DNA of 64,000 nucleotides from Distichodus sexfasciatus (lineage: Eukaryota > Chordata > Actinopteri > Characiformes > Distichodontidae): assembly GCA_032718565.1 (NCBI GenBank), contig JAVGVS010000527.1:175644-239643 (forward strand), given 5' to 3'. Below are positions 23,462 through 33,740 of the stretch, in pieces. Both the position numbers and the translations under genes were made by a program. Each line of letters opens with the position of its first letter. The stretch's first letter is position 1. The notes beneath the pieces were generated by a model that was not told where the DNA came from, ran no database searches, and worked only from the letters and a program-made list of their open reading frames with translations.

Positions 23462-23540
23462 GGATAAAGGCTGTGCGTCTCATTGACCACTAAAAAGCTG
23501 TTATGAAAAGGAAAGCTGATGAAAAACTAAACCAGACGAA
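23462..23540 (+). repeat. Duplicated single-copy segment, copy 2
   Basis: TAAAGGCTGTGCGTCTCATT, GACCACTAAAAAGCTGTT and AAAGCTGATGAAAAAC match copy 1 at 21846 with roughly 80% identity by eye. Confidence 0.65.
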
Positions 23541-24582
23541 GCCGGAACGCGAGGCCCTTTTTTGCAGTAAGGTAGAACCTTGGCCTTGGCAGCCTCGTAA
23601 ATTTACATGACACCATTTCGAACTCGGTTCTACCGTCAATATGAGAAAGTTCAAACCTTTCTGAGGATTTAAAAGGCTTATTTCAAGTCACATGTTGGTT
23701 AGAGCCGAGAAAATAATAGGCTCCTTAATGCAACAACATGGTGGAGAGAAACACATTACATACAGTCAAAACTAAAAGAATAACATAAAATATATTAGAA
23801 TATTTACTACTTACTAATATTTCAAAGTAATTAGTACCATTACAATATTACTGTCTCTGAATTGTAGTGCTTTACATGATTCCTGCATTACTTCTGAGTG
23901 ACTTTCGCCAAAATAAGTCCTGAAGTAGGACTTGGCATTGTAAAATGCTAAAATGTAGTTACTGCAGTTCATTCTAATGATGTAAGGAGGCGACATGGTG
24001 TAGTATAATGACTGTAGACCTACACTGTGTATGAAAAAACTCTTTTACTTGCACTATTTTTTATCTTGTGATTGGCTGGTGATTTCTTTTATTAATTCAA
24101 ACAAAGCAGCACTAAATTTTGGGTTAAAAGTGCATTGTAGCATGCGTTAACAAGTAGTTATTAGTAATGCCTTACATTGCAATATTCTGACAAGTAATAC
24201 ATTATTGTAAGTGTGTTACTTTTTTGACGCATTAGCTGGTTAACAATATAATTACTATCACAATATTATATTAGCTCCAAGTTTCGCCTCCTCAGTCGAG
24301 CAGTCAGACTTTCCAAGGCTAAGATGCCCTGGGAGATGGCAGGCTGGAGATGCCTCCTTGTAGCCAGTGAGGTGCATTAATGGTGGCCTTATGTGGAAAT
24401 AAAATAACATTTTCTGACGTAAATAAATAAAACATTATGGATTGAGCTAATGATAAAGAATGCAATCACATGCATATCCTCCTGAATGATCACCAACTAT
24501 CAATTTTACTACATATTAATAGTAATAATAATTATAATAAAGATCCTTAAAATGACCTTGAACTATGAAATATTTATATATA
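23541..24582. other. Unassigned DNA
   Basis: No gene. 24120-24260 has ACAAGTAATACATTATTGT/GTGTTAC-type motifs common in fish repeats. The rest shows nothing. Confidence 0.4.
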
Positions 24583-25010
24583 TGACCTGCCGCGTAAAAC
24601 CAGTCGCTTATGCATAGGAGTTTCAAACTGGCGTTTATGTTGTTGCGTGGGGTAATATTTTTTGATTTTTGTTTTAGTGTTTTGAAACAGTGGAAGGTGT
24701 ACCTTACTGTTTGGCAAGATAAAATTTGTGAAAACTTTACCTTTCCATCCTAAAAGCGTGGCTTTCAATTTGAGAATTCAATTCAACGAGATATTTAAGT
24801 TTCCTTTTTTGACGCTCTACTTACAATATTTACACTATTACAATATTTATAAATCCCACTGGTTGACTAAGTGAAGATATTTTACTCCGGAATCCATCTC
24901 CGTCTCGAGTTCAGTTAAGCTGCGCTGAGTAGGCTATCCGTGTGGCTGTGAATAGCAGCGTAGGCTACCGTAAATACAAACATAGCCGCGACCGCACCAA
25001 GGATTCATTC
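24583..25010 (+). repeat. Dispersed repeat pair, copy 1
   Basis: AAAACCAGTCGCTT, TTTGAAACAGTGGAAGGT, CTTTCCATCCTAAAA, CCGGAATCCATCTCCGTCTC and TAGCCGCGACCGCACCAAG occur in the same order at 26729-27130. No coding content. Confidence 0.7.
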
Positions 25011-25225
25011 TATATGTGGTTTAGGGAGCGCTAACCGCTGTGTACAGTGTACAGTGCAAGAACAGTTCCTCAAATAAGGAAACATGGGTGAATTTCGGAA
25101 TGTTCATGACAACTGCAATTAAGAACAAATTCCTTCTTTTTGTGAAAAATAATATTTTTCAAAAAGAAAAGTAACACAAGTCATGTACAGTATTAAATAT
25201 ACAATAAATAATCACTTCGAATCAT

Positions 25226-25571
25226 ATTAGTAGTTAGCACTGCCGCCTCACAGCGAGGAGGTCCTGGGTTCAAACTCCGGGGACGGCCGTAGGGCCTTTC
25301 TGTGTGGAGTTTGCATACTCTCCCCGTGTTTGCGTGGGTTTTCTCCAGGGGCTCCGTTTCCCTCCCACAGTCCTAAGGCATGTCCTATAGGTTAATTGGA
25401 GACTCTAAATTGGCCCCGTAAGGTGTGTGTGACTGTGTGTGTGTGCGCCCTGCGGTGTGTTGGCGCCTGCCCAGGGTTGGTCCCCGCCTTGCGCCCGAAA
25501 GTTCCCGGGATAGGCTCCGGTCCCCCCGCGGCCCCAGTTGGGATTAAGCGGTTCGGATAATGAATGAATGA
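25226..25571 (+). mobile_element. SINE-like repeat family B, near full-length
   Basis: TTAGCACTGCCGCCTCACAG, GGTCCTGGGTTCAAACTCCG (B-box-like), TTTCTGTGTGGAGTTTGCAT, GGTTAATTGGAGACTC, GATAGGCTCCGGTCCCC and an AATGAATGAATGAAA tail. Confidence 0.88.
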
Positions 25572-26518
25572 AAATGAATAATCACTTCGACCCCTCCCCG
25601 CCATACCACAAACAAACTCTGTGGTAAACATCTGTTTAACTCAAAAATGTACAAAAAAGGAGAAGAGAAAAAAAAACAAATAGAGTCAATCAGCAGAGAT
25701 CGATTAATTGTTTAACTTTGTCACAGGCAGCTCTTTACCTTGCAGTGGTTCTGTAGCTGGCACCATGCATACAAGCTATTGAAAGTTCCACGAGAGTGCT
25801 AAACTTCTAGACATTAAATTAATGGGTTCCAGCGACTGACCAGAAGCTTCTTAGCTGCTGTAAAAGCAAGGAGTATGTTTTTCTGAAAAGAGGTGAATAA
25901 CTGACTTGAAAAGTCGTTTAGAAAAATTAGGTGTTAGGGACAAATCCCTGTCTTTTATATAAAATGCAAGAATCTGGTAAACAGATTCCTTTTTAAGAAC
26001 GATTGGTGAAGATCTCTTTATATTTCGTGTTCATAATATAATCGTGTTCATAATCACCACCTTGTGCTCACATGACATCCCTTAGTGAGTTTTCACTGCA
26101 TAACACTGCAGTTTGTATGTGGAGTGTTATACAACAAATTACATGGATTTTGTGAGCAGCGAAATTTCAGGAAAATTGTCTTTCTGCTCAGGATCCGCCC
26201 TGCCTCAGGCGTACGGTAATTGTGAGCTTTTAAAAAATGTTTCTCATTTGGCGTCTCTGCATAATATGACACTAAACGCATAAACAGACAGTTGCCTATC
26301 GTAGCGCATTACATTTAGCGCTCCCAAAATCTATAGCGTGGCGCAGACGGCTCGGCATCCGGGATGAGCCATTACTGTTGCTCTGCCTTTATTAAATGCA
26401 CACGAAAATGGGATTTAAGAGCGTGGTTATGAAAATGCCGGTCTTGTCGCTGATGGATCTGGGGTTGAATTATTAGCATACTTTAGGGAGACTTGCAGTC
26501 TAAACGCACAGAAAAATA
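25572..26518. other. Unassigned DNA
   Basis: No gene. 26290-26500 is non-repetitive and moderately CpG-containing, possibly regulatory. Confidence 0.4.
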
Positions 26519-26585
26519 GGGGTGTGACGATACATCGATCTGCATCAATATGTCGATTTTGTTCTCACAAAAATTAAAATCGATT
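26519..26585 (+). mobile_element. hAT-like repeat end (GGGGTGTGACGATACATCG)
   Basis: GGGGTGTGACGATACATCG followed by ATCTGCATCAATATGTCG is the same type of end as at 30813. The partner end is not identified. Confidence 0.45.
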
Positions 26586-26728
26586 ACAATAAAAAGACAT
26601 TTGGACAGGTGAAAACTATGGTGATGATGCAGTAATTGGTCAAAATTACACAAGAGTAATGAATTTGCGGGGATTGGCTGAATTTGCGTTTCTCGTTTAA
26701 TCGCATGATGTAGAACTTGGAGGGTGAC

Positions 26729-27130
26729 ATATGACCTTCAGCAGCAAAACCAGTCGCTTGTCGCAACAGAGGTTTCCGAGAAAACGATCGCTATAAAAGG
26801 GGGTAAAATTTAGATTTTTTTGTAGGTGATTTGAAACAGTGGAAGGTCTATACTGTAAAAATTTCGCTGAAAAACTTACCCTTTCCATCCTAAAAACGTG
26901 ACTTTCTTGAGGTGAGGAATTCAATTCCAGCAGAATGTTAAAAGTTTCTGTTTTGACCGCTCTACTCCAATATTTACGCTAAATCCACTAGCGTGAAGAT
27001 ATATTTCCGGAATCCATCTTCGTCTCCCGAGTTCAGTTAACCTAACGCAGGTAGGCTATCCGTGTGGCTGTGAATGCAGCGTAGGCTACCGTAAATACAA
27101 ACGTAGCCGCGACCGCACCAAGCGTCTGTG
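26729..27130 (+). repeat. Dispersed repeat pair, copy 2
   Basis: Matches 24583-25010. In this copy ACCAGTCGCTTGTCGCAA (26751) is inverted at about 27322-27339 (TTGCGACAAGCGACTGGT), so the copy may be a 590-bp element with inverted ends. Confidence 0.65.
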
Positions 27131-27636
27131 AGTGCTACATCGATAGTCAACTTCAAAGGCAGATTTCTCCATTTCTCACTTAGCATAACAGGAGAAACCC
27201 GACTCCTTTGAATGTTGATATCTCAGTCATATATCGTCCAATTCATTCGATATAGATATCGTTTTGAAGCTTGATTTATGCCCTTTCATAACTTAATTTT
27301 GAACTTAATTTTGAAAATTTGCGACAAGCGACTGGTCACATATTGTTATCCGGTTTTTACTCCACATACTTCTTCATACCGCTGCTGCTCCTATAGTTTT
27401 TGTGCTAGAAACTTTGCACCAACTCCAAAATGTGTGGTCTATAGCGGTGTGGAATGCTTTCATACACGTTTTTGATAAAAAGTCAAAGTCAACATAAACT
27501 TTGTCATCTCTGCTATATACAGATATACAGAGAGACGAGACAACGTGGCTCCAGTTTTTACAGTGCAGTAGGAAATAGGGAACAAAGAACAAATAAGGCA
27601 CATGGAATAAACAATATATAAATAAAGCACAAAATA

Positions 27637-28887
27637 CAGTGCCTTGAAAAAGTATTCATACCCCTTGAACTTTTACACATTTTGACACCTTACAACCAAT
27701 GGGATTTAGGTCTGGACTTTGACTGGGCCATTCTTACACATGAATATTCTTTGATCTAAACCATTCCATTGTAGCTGTTGCTGTATGTTTAGGGTCATTG
27801 TCTTGCTGGAAGGTGAATCTCCTTCCCAGTCTCAAGTCCTTTGCCGCCTCCAACAGGTTTTCTTCCAGGATTGCCCTGGATTTAGCTTCCCATCAACTCT
27901 GACCAGCTTCCCTGTCCCTGCTGAAGAAAAGCATCCCCACAGCATGATGCTGCCACCACCACGTTTCACAGTGGGGATGGTGTGTTCAGGGTAATGAGCA
28001 GTGTTACTTTTCCACCACACGTAGCGCTTTGCATTTAGGCCCAAAAGTTTAACTTTTTTGTCGTCTGACCAGAGCACCTTCTTCCACATGTTTGCTGTGT
28101 CCCCTACATGGCTCCTGGCAAACTGCAAACGGGACTTTTTATGTCTTTCTGTCAACAATTGCTTTCTTCTTGCCACTCTTCCATATAGGCCAGATTTGTG
28201 GAGTACATGACTTACAGTTGTCCTGTGGACAGATTCTCCCTCCTGAGCTGTGGATTTCTGCAGCTCCTCCAGAGTGACCATGGGCCTCTTGGAAGCTTCT
28301 CTGACCAGTGCTCTCCTTACTCGGTCTGTCAGTTAGGTGGACGGCCATGTCTTGGTAGGTTTGCAGTTGTAGCATACTTTTTCCATTTTTGGATGATGGA
28401 TTGAACAGTGCTCCCTGAGATGTTCAAAGCTTGGGGTATTTTTATAACCTAACCCTGCTTTAAACTTATCTACAACTTTATCCCTGACCTGTCTGGTGAG
28501 TTCCTTGGTCTTCATGATGCTGTTTGTTCACTAATGTTCTCTAACAAACCACTGAGGCCTTCATAGAACAGGCATATTTATAATGAGACCAAATTACACA
28601 CAGGTGAACTCTATTATCTAATTAGGTGACTTCTGAAGGCAATTGATTGCATGGGATTTTATTTAGGGGTATCAGAGTACAGGGGGCTGATTACAAATGC
28701 ACGCCACACTTTTCAGATTTTTATTTGCTTAAAATTTTGAAAACCATGTATCATTTTCGTACCCCTTCACAATTACGTGCTACTTTGTGTTGGTCTATCA
28801 CAGAAAATCTCAATGAAAAACATTTAAGTTTGGTTGTTAGGTGTCAAAATGTGGTTCAAGGGGTATGAATACTTTTTCAAGGCACTG
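27637..28887 (-). mobile_element. Tc1-like transposon, inactive
   Basis: Both ends carry a 34-bp identical inverted repeat starting CAGTGCCTTGAAAAAGTATT. Each end is flanked by TA (27635-27636 and 28888-28889), the Tc1/mariner target duplication. Similarity between the ends resumes after a short indel with CACATTTTGACACC. The body holds a broken transposase on the minus strand. The 1,251-bp length is shorter than typical 1.5-1.6-kb copies, because of an internal deletion. Confidence 0.93.
27690..28515 (-). pseudogene. Tc1 transposase, frameshifted and C-terminally deleted
   Basis: It would cut and paste the element via a DD34E catalytic site. Starts MKTKELTRQVRDKVVDKF (N-terminal paired-like HTH). 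A frame shift follows after GLGYK. The next section (PMVTLEELQKST, HRTTVSHVLHKSGLYGRV, KKVLWSDDKK with the first catalytic Asp, GGGSIMLWGCFS) runs to about 27930. A roughly 10-base deletion near 27888 shifts frame again. The second acidic motif FTFQQDNDPKHTA is still readable at about 27825-27800. A stop precedes EWPSQSPDLNPI (about 27745-27708). The sequence then jumps to the terminal repeat, so the catalytic Glu and the C-terminus are lost. Not functional. Confidence 0.9.
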
Positions 28888-29289
28888 TATACTTTTTAAA
28901 CTAGACATGGAATATTAAATATAACTTTAAACTAGAACTAGAAATAGGAATAGAGGTAGATAGAGAGACAGTTTGGATGCAGTATTACCTACAAAAGTGG
29001 AAATCGACTTTTACAATGGATGGGCAAGAGGTTAGAAACAGTTACAATATGAAATACATTCTGTATCCAGTCTATTTATACATTCAATATTTGTGCAAAT
29101 AAGTGGCGGCAGTGCAAAAATTATTGTAGCAGTGTTGTATCAACAGTCATTTGAGGAGGAAATAGTCCATATAGCAGCATGTGCATCACAGCGACAGTGA
29201 TGTGTAAAGTGCAGAGGTGCAATAGAATCAGTTAGTTCACAGTCCGGGTGTGTGTGTGTGGGGGGAAGTGTGAGGGCAGGAAGTGTGTT

Positions 29290-29480
29290 CAAGAGTCTGA
29301 TGGCTTGTGGGAAAAAGCTATCACGCATTCTGGTGGATCGAGTCCTGATGCTGCGATAGCATCTGCCGGATGGGAGGAGTGTAAAGAGTCCATGCGAAGG
29401 ATGTGAGGGGTCGAGCACAATGCAGGAGGCCCTCCTGATGCAGCGTTTGTAAAAGATGTCCTGCAGCGACGAGAGAGACG
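29290..29480 (-). pseudogene. LINE ORF2 C-terminal fragment
   Basis: The frame reads SLQDIFYKRCIRRASC, DPSHPSHGLFTLLPSGRCY, RSIRTRSTRMRDSFFPQA and IRLLN. LLPSGRRYR...RTNRxxNSFFPxAIRLLN-type tails follow the reverse transcriptase in fish non-LTR retrotransposons. No RT or endonuclease remains here. Confidence 0.55.
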
Positions 29481-29879
29481 CGCGTTCATTCACGATTTCT
29501 GTCCATTTTTGTGTCCGTTTTTTCCCCATAGACTAACGTGGAGCTAAAATTTCGACGCTTTACTGTACGGCAACCATTCTTTACAAAGTCACCAAATTTG
29601 ATGTGTCCATGGGCCTCTTCGCATATCTGTAACCGCCATGACCCGCACTCGTCTTTTTCATCCTTTTTTTGTTGTTTATTTTTCCCCATTGGTTTTCTCC
29701 CATTAAAAATACATGGGATTTGGGACTGGAAAGCTTCCCTCGGCCTGTTTTCACATGACAGTCAACACGGTTCTGATGCCACCTCACTGAACAAACATCT
29801 CAACCTGTTTCCACCCGCACTCATCTTTTTCTCACTTTTATCATCCCTCCTTCTTTCCCCATCCACTTCAATGTGACTT

Positions 29880-30000
29880 GGGGTTAAGGGTCTTGATCAG
29901 GGACCCAGTGTTGGTTGTGCTGGAGGTAAGATTAGAACCCATGACCTCTTGGTCCAGAGGCGAATATCCTAACCACTAGACCATCACCTCAAAATGTGAC
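29880..30000 (-). mobile_element. SINE family C copy
   Basis: GGGGTTAAGGGTCTTGATCA, GGGACCCAGTG, TAGAACCCATGACCTC and ATCCTAACCACTAGACCATC read as the reverse complement of a tRNA-like repeat with recognisable A-box and B-box regions. Confidence 0.7.
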
Positions 30001-30175
30001 CTATGCATTTGACCCATCCATGAGGGAGCCGTGGACAGCGTTTTTTGGCAGTACTTAGGGACGGTACCTTGCTCATGAGTACCTTTACTGGCCCGGGTCG
30101 TAATTGAACCGGCGACATTCTGATCACAGGGCCAACTCTTTAACCGTTACACTACCATCTGCCGTAATAGCCGTA
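30001..30175 (-). mobile_element. SINE family A copy
   Basis: GTGACCTATGCATTTGACCC, TACCTTGCTCATGAGTACC, TAATTGAACCGGCGACATTC and CTCTTTAACCGTTACACTAC give the body and tRNA-like head in reverse. It abuts the family C copy. Confidence 0.8.
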
Positions 30176-30812
30176 ATAGAGGTGGTTATAAGCTGTAGAT
30201 GTGCTGGTGAACGAGGCCCGGTGAGGACGAGCTGCAGGAAGCAAGTGAGTGAGGATGAGTGCGAACATTTGGAGTTTTCATTCTCCTGCCTGCTGTTTAC
30301 AGCGCCGAACGGCCCGCAGCGTAATAACATTAGGAGCTACGCCTGAATAATGATGTTTTCATATTGCACATCAGTGATAATGCAGCTTGCGGTGTCTCAC
30401 TACGAGATGAGACGAGAGGATTTGGAACTTCACCGTCGTCAATATTCAGCAGCGTGAGGGAGACGGGTGCGGCTCCTTAAAATTTGATAAGCGGCTCGTG
30501 GTTTTATCGATTTTAAATCGATATTCTTGTCATTTTTGTACTTCAGCGTCACTGGCGGCGCATTCGTATTGCAGCTGGGGGAAAAAAAAAATCTCACTTT
30601 TTCCCCCCTTTGTGCGAGACAATGGTGTCTGGTCTTGTTTCCATAGCTACGTAGTGAGGATTGTGGGTGATGACGGTGGAGAACCCTGCGATAATGCTGA
30701 CCTTCTGCTCTAGCAGGATCACTGCTAACCGCCGGCCTCTTCATACACAACATTAACCTGCACCTTTTGTGGTCTGATGATGGATATGTTACTATCTGAC
30801 CGCCTTAAAGCC
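30176..30812. other. Unassigned DNA
   Basis: 30390-30420 has GAGATGAGACGAGAGG, a hAT-end-like piece. No gene is recognised. Confidence 0.4.
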
Positions 30813-31079
30813 AGGGGTGTAACGATACATCGACCTACATCGATACTTTAATTTCAGTAATTAGCAAGTCCAAACCTTCCATCCAAAATCAAAACATCAA
30901 TCAGACATCAGTTATTAATTGCTAATTTTTTTATTGTCTGTTTAGTGGGGTTCCTTTTAAAGCTATGACATTTCAAAAGTAGCTTTGTTACCGATAACGT
31001 ACTGATAAAAGTAAAGTTAGCCCCAAATTTTAGTTAGCTACTCCCCAACGCTGTCCTCTGCTACATTTACTGCTGTATT

Positions 31080-31460
31080 CCGTGTTTACGGGACAGCGTG
31101 AGGACCCGGGAGCGGTTTTGACTGCGCGCTAATGGCAACATTTGGAAGTTAATCACTGCGCTGTTGTTAGCCCCGCGCCGGTCGGTTGGCGTTGGGTTAG
31201 TGTAGCGGCGGGCGTAACCTCTTTACGAGGCGGATGGCAGGAACGAGGGTCCGCAGACGCCGCTAAACACACCGTAATGACAGCCATTCAGCGCAATCCA
31301 ATTATGCAAAAGGGAGTCTAAACAATTCCATCATCCTCCAAATTAGATTGTCCTAACGAGATAAAGGCATCAATTAATCCTGAGTTAATTTCTATAGCTC
31401 ATTTTCCCAGAAAACACTGTAATATGCTAATGCCAACGTGGAGAAAGGAGGGGGACAAAA
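31080..31460. promoter_or_regulatory. Candidate conserved non-coding element
   Basis: Non-repetitive, with dense homeodomain-type and POU-type cores: TAATGACAGCC (TGACAG is the MEIS/PREP core), CCAATTATGCAAAAGG, CAAATTAGATTG, CATCAATTAATCC, GAGTTAATTTC and TAATATGCTAATG. This clustering resembles developmental enhancers. No alignment was made. Confidence 0.35.
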
Positions 31461-31680
31461 ACGGATTCGGCCGAATTCAGCACAGAGAGTCAGGAGTGTC
31501 CAGTGAGTTACACGACTGCTGTTTTTATGTCTCCTGCTTACATTTTTCACCATTTAGTTGTTGAGACTTCACTTTAAGAGAGTTAAATGTTAAAAAGTAG
31601 ACCTGAGAAATGTTAATGTGTTACTGCAATTAGTCTGGAAATTAACACAATTTATTTTTAACGCGTAATTAATTATTCAG

Positions 31681-32148
31681 TCCCTCCAGGATTTCGCGGG
31701 TCTTTTTTGAGATTGTTTTGGCCAAAAATGCCTGATTTTGCGAGAGCTTTTCTAAAAAGTCGCGGTGCCTTTAGTCAATTAAGTTGCGTGACCAAGTCAA
31801 AGTGGCCGAAAAAAAGGTTTTCTCCTTTATAATTATTCTTTAACAGTTAATTTAAATTAATTAATTTATGAATTTGGAAACAACGATACAACGATTTAAA
31901 AACAACGATTATTTTTATTGACCGTTAATCATTTAGTTATTTTTGAAGGTAAACCTGAGGCGTAGCAACAAGGAAGTGAGTTCACTGACGTATGGCTCAA
32001 CGCTTTGCGGGAAATGACAATAATTGGTCAACAATTGTGGAATAGTTGCGGTATTCGGTCAAAATTGCAAGGTCGCGATGAATTTTACGGAAATTGGTTG
32101 AATTTGTGTTAATAGTTGCGATCGCAACATCACCAAATCCTACAATCC
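31681..32148 (+). mobile_element. MITE family 'CCTCCAGGATTTCGCG', copy 2
   Basis: Left TCCCTCCAGGATTTCGCGGG, interior GCCAAAAATGCCTGATTTTG and GTATGGCTCAACGCTTTGCG, right GCAACATCACCAAATCCTAC. Same orientation as copy 1 at 18.4 kb. Confidence 0.7.
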
Positions 32149-32429
32149 TCATCTGCTAGTTTTGTTGTATAGATGTATCGGCTTGTGCTCGCCTGAAACC
32201 TCATTATAAAGCAGATGTGATGAAAAGTATGAATTCTAAGTATAAATACTTTTAAGTATATAAGTATGAAGCTGTTACACAGTCTATCAATCTCACAAAT
32301 TCAATTACTATCGATGTGACAAAGTCCGTTACGATACAATTGTGAATCGAATCCGTTCAGGAGCCAGCGATTGATATGAGGCAACATCAAATGCTGATAT
32401 AATAAAATATAATAAATTTGGGCACACAT

Positions 32430-32595
32430 TAAAAAATGTCTTGTGCACACTCAAAAACATCTTATGTTCATGCAAAAGTATTTCGTGCGCACGTAAAAAT
32501 ATCTAATTCACATGCAAGAACATTTGTATATTCGCTAGATATTTCTGCATACTTACAAGATTTTTGCATGTTCACTAGACATTTTTATTATGCAC
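32430..32595. repeat. 21-bp-period repeat, orientation reversal inside
   Basis: About seven units. The first four read CATGCAAAAGTATTTCGTGC-like (minus orientation of the motif). From about 32535 they read CTTACAAGATTTTTGCATGT (plus orientation). Confidence 0.7.
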
Positions 32596-33028
32596 GTAGG
32601 ACAATTTGGCAAGCTCACAATGGTCTCACGATTCGATCATGTCAACGATTCGATTCCATGCGATATCGCAATGCATCCCGACAATTTTTCTAAATCATTT
32701 CACGTTGCACGCAGACTGGACGTGGACCGCAGACCGGGCAGCCATAGTTACTATTTTTATGTCGCAGCCAGAAAATCACCAAAACAGTGCCACTATGACA
32801 ATCGATTATGGTCTGCCACTGCTTCAATGCAGAATTTTACACGTCTGCGTCGTGATGCATCCGTCGATTTTGTGATTCGTTTCAACACCCGTACTCACAG
32901 TCTGAGCTATAGCCCACAGCATGTTGAGAGATGTTACAATATGCATGATGTTTGTTCAATGTTTTCATTGTTGATTGCTGATTTTTGAGTCAATGTATCA
33001 ATGTAGATCAATGTATCGTTACACTCCT

Positions 33029-33475
33029 AATAGCTACCCGTTAACGCGGCTACTTTTCATTCCTCCATATTCATTATCGCATCTCCGGGTGAAGCGTCCC
33101 TTTAAACTTACGACCTGAGCCCTGAGCGTTGCTGGAAATTCCCTCGCTTTGCTTTAAAAAATAAAGCCATTACATATTCAGCTCATCATCATCACCATTA
33201 TCATCCTCACAGTGCTAATTGTTTGGCTGCCAGCTGTCGAGCGCTCGGATAATTGAGTAATCTGACATTTTTTGCGACAGCTTCCTGAAACAATCTCCCC
33301 ATCGCTGGTGGAGGCGCCATCGCCTGAACCACATTCACATTTCCAAAAGGCATATTATAAAACGTCTGGATGTGGAAATCGGGCGACAGCGTGGCCATCG
33401 CTTTGTTTGTTCTCAGTGATGAAAATGAGCGTTAAATATTTATGAGATGTTGGAATAATTTCAGGGAAATGTTTT
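33029..33475. promoter_or_regulatory. Candidate regulatory block
   Basis: 33110-33450 is non-repetitive (TAAAGCCATTACATATTCAG, GTGCTAATTGTTTGGCTGCC, GGATAATTGAGTAATCTGAC, CCACATTCACATTTCC). Plausible conserved element, untested. Confidence 0.3.
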
Positions 33476-33740
33476 GTTGGTGGCATAACAGTTAAAGGCA
33501 TTCGTCCGATCTGATCTGAAGGTCACTGGTTCGAATCCCAGGACCGGTAAAGGTACCACTGAGGTACTCATGAGCAAGGTACCGTCCCCAAGCACTGCTC
33601 CTCGGGCACGCCACATGTCAGCTGTCCACTGGTCATTCCCAGATGGGTCAAATGCAGAGGTCACATTTGGTTGTGGTGCACTGTGTGCTCTGCTGTGGTG
33701 TGATCACAATGACAAATCATCACTCACTTTCACTTCATGT
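33476..33740 (+). mobile_element. SINE family A, near full-length
   Basis: Head TTGGTGGCATAACAGTTAAA, B-box-like GGTTCGAATCCCAGG, then TAAAGGTACCACTGAGGTAC, CCAAGCACTGCTCCTCGGG, GTCACATTTGGTTGTGGTGC and GATCACAATGACAAATCATC. Confidence 0.9.

Larger units (their letters stand above)
27478..29475 (-). mobile_element. 5'-truncated LINE remnant carrying a Tc1
   Basis: Between the halves of family G. The right part encodes an ORF2 C-terminal tail on the minus strand. The left part (GTCAAAGTCAACATAAACTT, TGTCATCTCTGCTATATACA) would be its 3' untranslated end. About 750 bp remain without the Tc1. Assignment to the L2/CR1 group rests on the tail motif. Confidence 0.5.
27300..29815 (+). repeat. Repeat family G, copy interrupted by LINE and Tc1
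   Basis: Left half 27300-27477 (CACATATTGTTATCC, CGCTGCTGCTCCT, GCTAGAAACTTTG) and right half 29476-29815 (GACTAACGTGGA, TTTACAAAGTCACCAAATT, CGCACTCGTCTTTTT, CCCTCGGCCTGTTTT). They join as one unit when compared with 61385-61870. Confidence 0.65.
30813..33028. mobile_element. Interval bounded by 34-bp hAT-like inverted ends
   Basis: Left 30813-30846 (AGGGGTGTAACGATACATCG...) and right 32995-33028 match inverted at 30 of 34 positions, all differences being transitions. 32600-32990 has CGATTCG-rich hAT-type interior including GGGCAGCCATAGTTAC. No clear 8-bp target duplication is seen. It could be one element that has taken up other DNA, or two separate insertions facing each other. The non-repetitive block at 31080-31460 favours the second. 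Confidence 0.5.
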
